Below the pieces are notes generated by a model that worked only from the letters and a program-made list of their open reading frames with translations, was not told where the DNA came from and ran no database searches. A DNA stretch of 64,000 nt, from positions 253,906,510 through 253,970,509 of the forward strand of contig NC_061512.1 in assembly GCF_022539505.1 (NCBI RefSeq), given 5' to 3'. Below, piece by piece: positions 61,746 through 64,000 of the stretch; position 1 is the stretch's first letter; each line of letters begins with the position of its first letter. Source of the DNA: Lolium rigidum (lineage: Eukaryota > Streptophyta > Magnoliopsida > Poales > Poaceae). A program made the position numbers and the translations under genes.

Positions 61746-62914
61746 TGTTATCACCAGAATTTGACCGAGTCAGAGGTAGGCCGCGATCAAGATGGACTCG
61801 AAGAATATATATATGGAAGAAATACGTGAATCGGCCTTATATGCAAAGTTTGGGCTAGTTTGCCCTTGTATACGTAACATATTAGATTACGTGTCGGTTA
61901 AGAGTTAGAGTTTTACCCGTGCACGGTTAGGTGCACACCCACGTTAGAAAGTCCCTTGGACTATAAATATGTATCTAGGGTTTATGGAATAAACAACAAC
62001 CAACGTTCAACACAAACAAATCTCGGCGCATCGCCAACTCCTTCGTCTCGAGGGTTTCTCCGGTAAGCACCATGCTGCCTAGATCGCATCTTGCGATCTA
62101 GGCAGACTAAGCCTGCCCACGTTGTTCATGCGTTGCTCGTCACTGAAGCCTTTTTGATGGCGAGCAACGTAGTTATCTTAGATGTGTTAGGGTTAGCATT
62201 GTTCTTCGAATTACATGCTTTCGTTATGCAACCCTTGCACGTCTAGCCGCCCTTACACCTATCTTAGGTGTAGGGGCGGCACCCCGCTTGATCATAGTTT
62301 AGTAGATCTGATCCGTTACGGTTGCTCCTTGTTTCATCAAGGATTAGTTTAACATCCGCAATAGTTAGGCCTTACAAAGGGTTGGAGGATCCAGCGGCGT
62401 GTAGGGTGACGTTTGCTAGCCCTAGAAAGGATGTTCCGGGGATCAACCTCGTGTTGGTTTTTAGGCCCTGTCTAGGATCGGCTTACGGTCACCGTGCGCG
62501 AGCGCGAGGCCCAATCGTGAGTAGGATGATCCGATTATGCGGTGAAAACCCTAAATCGTCGTAGATCTAATTAGCTTTATCTTGATCAAGCGGGACCACC
62601 ATATATTCGGACACCTCGTTCGAATCATGGGTGGATCGGCTCTTTGAGCCGATTCACGAGATAACCCGAGAGCCGATCGAGGCTCGTATTTAATGTTTAC
62701 GTGTATGCCATGCGAGGAAACTAAGCGAGGCATCATCCACACCTTCCCGACCGGGTATAGGTCGGGTGGCACGCCCTTGCGATAGCATCGGACGTGCGAC
62801 CAGGAGGCTTTGCGGGCCGTCGCTCTGAGGGACTGGGGCCAGCCGCAGCCCTAGTTGTTCCCGGCTCTACTGTGTTGCCCGTCTCTGCCCGCCAGGGGGT
62901 TTCTGACGTCAACA
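61746..62914 (+). repeat. B2 3' LTR
   Basis: 1169 bp, ending GACGTCAACA, followed by TSD AGATC. Preceded by the same AGGGGGG purine tract as B1. Hairpin 1 at 62074-62105. Confidence 0.93.
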
Positions 62915-63444
62915 AGATCTCAACAGGTTACAAGTTTCTCAGTACAAGTTCTTCTAAACCTAGCTCTCTTCGTGCGTCTGCCCGTAAGAAGGGCTGCCCC
63001 CTCTCCTTATATAGGGGAGAGGTGGCTTACAGGGCAAGAAACCCTAACGGCATCTTTGACTAGACAAACTACTTTATAAAGCTACTTTAATCATAGATGA
63101 CACCGGAGTTCTCTTTAATCAGGGATGCTGACGTCCTCCGGCTTCTTTGACCGTCATCCTTCTCTTTATCGTCAGCCCTTCGTCTAAAGTTACTTTGCTT
63201 AGCTCATCTTTGTCTTCTAGCTCTGGAGAGAATCTTTGACCAGTCCTGCCGACCTGCTCTTCCTTCCGGCGGCCCGGTATCTTTTTACCTGGTTCCGGCA
63301 TACCCCTCTTGGGGATACCGGCTTAGCTCTACTTAGCTAAGTTCTTATCTTTAAGTTCCGGTACGAACATTAAACCGGTATCTTGATGGCTCAAACCATC
63401 CGGTTTGGCATGCCTTTGGCATACCGGGGGTCATCCCCCCAACA
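62915..63444 (-). repeat. Element E 5' LTR, right fragment
   Basis: Continues the LTR broken at 35412 and matches 23566-24095, with the TATA complement at 63005-63014. Ends CCCCCCAACA, followed by TSD TTCAC. Confidence 0.92.
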
Positions 63445-63468
63445 TTCACCGACGCCTGGATGATGGCC
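63445..63468 (-). other. Remnant of the Harbinger ORF1 exon cut by element E
   Basis: Twenty-four bases between two retrotransposons. Joined in frame on the minus strand to 23374 and below, they extend the NSFHGYHHDL reading with AIIQASV-type residues. Confidence 0.4.
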
Positions 63469-64000
63469 TGATACGTCTCCAACGTATCGATAATTTCTTG
63501 TGTTCCATGCCACATTATTGATGTTATCTACATGTTATATGCACACTTTATGTCATATTCGTGCATTTTCTGGAACTAACCTATTAACAAGATGCCGAAG
63601 TGCCGGTTCTCGTTTTCTGCTGTTTTTGGTTTCGGAAATCCTAGTAACGAAATATTCTCGGAATCGGACGAAATCAACGCCCGGGTTCCTATTTTACCCG
63701 GAAGCCTCCGGAACAAACGAGAACCGCCGAGAGAAGGGAGGCGGGGCCACCAAACCCTACCCCGGCGCGGCCAAGGGGGGCGCGCCCCCTAGGGTGTGGA
63801 CCCCCTTCGACCTTCCTGCGCCGCCTCTCCGCCTATAAAAAGCCCCTGGATCGAAAACCCGAGACCAATTGACGAAACCCACGTAAACCCGCCGGAGCCG
63901 CCGCCATCGCGAAGCCAAGATCCGGGGGACAGGATCTCCGTTCCGGCACGCTACCGGAGCGGGGAAGTGCCCCCGGAAGGCTTCTCCATCGACACCGCTG
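63469..64000 (+). mobile_element. Element F: start of another LTR (Fatima-like), cut by the window end
   Basis: Begins TGATACGTCTCCAACGTATC, a common Triticeae Gypsy LTR start. TATA-like CTATAAAAAG near 63834. It runs out of the window without its other end or coding part. Family name from memory. Confidence 0.65.

Larger units (their letters stand above)
35413..62914 (+). mobile_element. Element B2: gag-only LTR element, split by B3
   Basis: LTRs 35413-36579 and 61746-62914, TSD AGATC at 35408-35412 and 62915-62919. After removal of B3 (39345-59733 plus one TSD copy) it is about 7.1 kb. It has the same order as B1: gag 36641-39344 continuing at 59734, non-coding module, antisense acidic ORF 61011-61463, purine tract. 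It lies in the 5' LTR of element E. Confidence 0.93.
23375..63444 (-). mobile_element. Element E: Tat-lineage Gypsy retrotransposon carrying an antisense intron-containing gene
   Basis: The LTRs (23375-24095; 35217-35412 joined to 62915-63444) are TG...CA, and the TSD TTCAC lies at 23370-23374 and 63445-63449. Without the 27.5 kb of nested insertion the element is about 12.6 kb. On the minus strand it has PBS, gag, protease, RT, two RNase H domains and integrase (35196 down to 28437). On the plus strand, between pol and the 3' LTR, it carries an antisense gene (25042-27728). It sits inside the Harbinger-like ORF1 gene. The outer copy hosts B2, which hosts B3, which hosts D. Confidence 0.93.

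Overview
The window is plant intergenic DNA, almost certainly from a Triticeae grass (wheat, barley, rye or a relative). No host gene was found. Nearly every base belongs to LTR retrotransposons nested inside one another, plus remains of a PIF/Harbinger DNA transposon. The grass assignment rests on gag, pol and LTR sequence types I recognise (an Athila-type LTR starting TGATACGTCC, another starting TGATACGTCTCC, Tat-type polyproteins, and a NAM-associated Harbinger protein). Family names are inference because no database was searched.

Layout. (1) 1-21420 is a large non-coding LARD-like Gypsy element, X: 5' LTR tail 1-670, internal region 671-3557, and a 3' LTR of about 5 kb (3558-4607 plus 17485-21420). 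That LTR is split by a 5'-truncated Athila-like element A (4608-17484). A is itself split in its RNase H/integrase coding region by B1 (4709-11799, TSD ATATT). (2) 21421-23374 holds Harbinger debris, including a reverse-strand NAM-associated/Myb-like ORF1 fragment. (3) 23375-63444 is a Tat-lineage Gypsy element E on the minus strand (TSD TTCAC). Its right LTR received B2 (35413-62914, plus strand, TSD AGATC). B2's gag received its relative B3 (39345-59733, minus strand, TSD GGACG). B3's left LTR received a second Tat-lineage element D (39541-52907, plus strand, TSD CTTAG). (4) 63469-64000 is the start of another LTR, F.

How the parts work. D and E encode gag, aspartic protease, reverse transcriptase, two RNase H domains and integrase. 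The B family (three copies) carries gag only, so it would depend on a partner for reverse transcription and integration. The most striking shared feature is an extra gene on the strand opposite gag-pol, between the last sense ORF and the 3' LTR, in all three lineages. D and E carry homologous antisense genes with a TATA box and GT-AG introns (25042-27728 plus strand in E; 47893-51469 minus strand in D). The B elements carry a short, very acidic antisense ORF with its own TATA-like box and a conserved PPxK(R/S) basic motif (9889-10349, 54173-54607, 61011-61463).

Caution on reading frames. Paired copies differ again and again at CTG/CAG sites (CTG versus CTCG, CCG or ACG; CAG versus CGAG or CGG). 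This looks like a systematic sequencing error at CHG-methylated sites, so many apparent frameshifts called here as pseudogenes may not be real.
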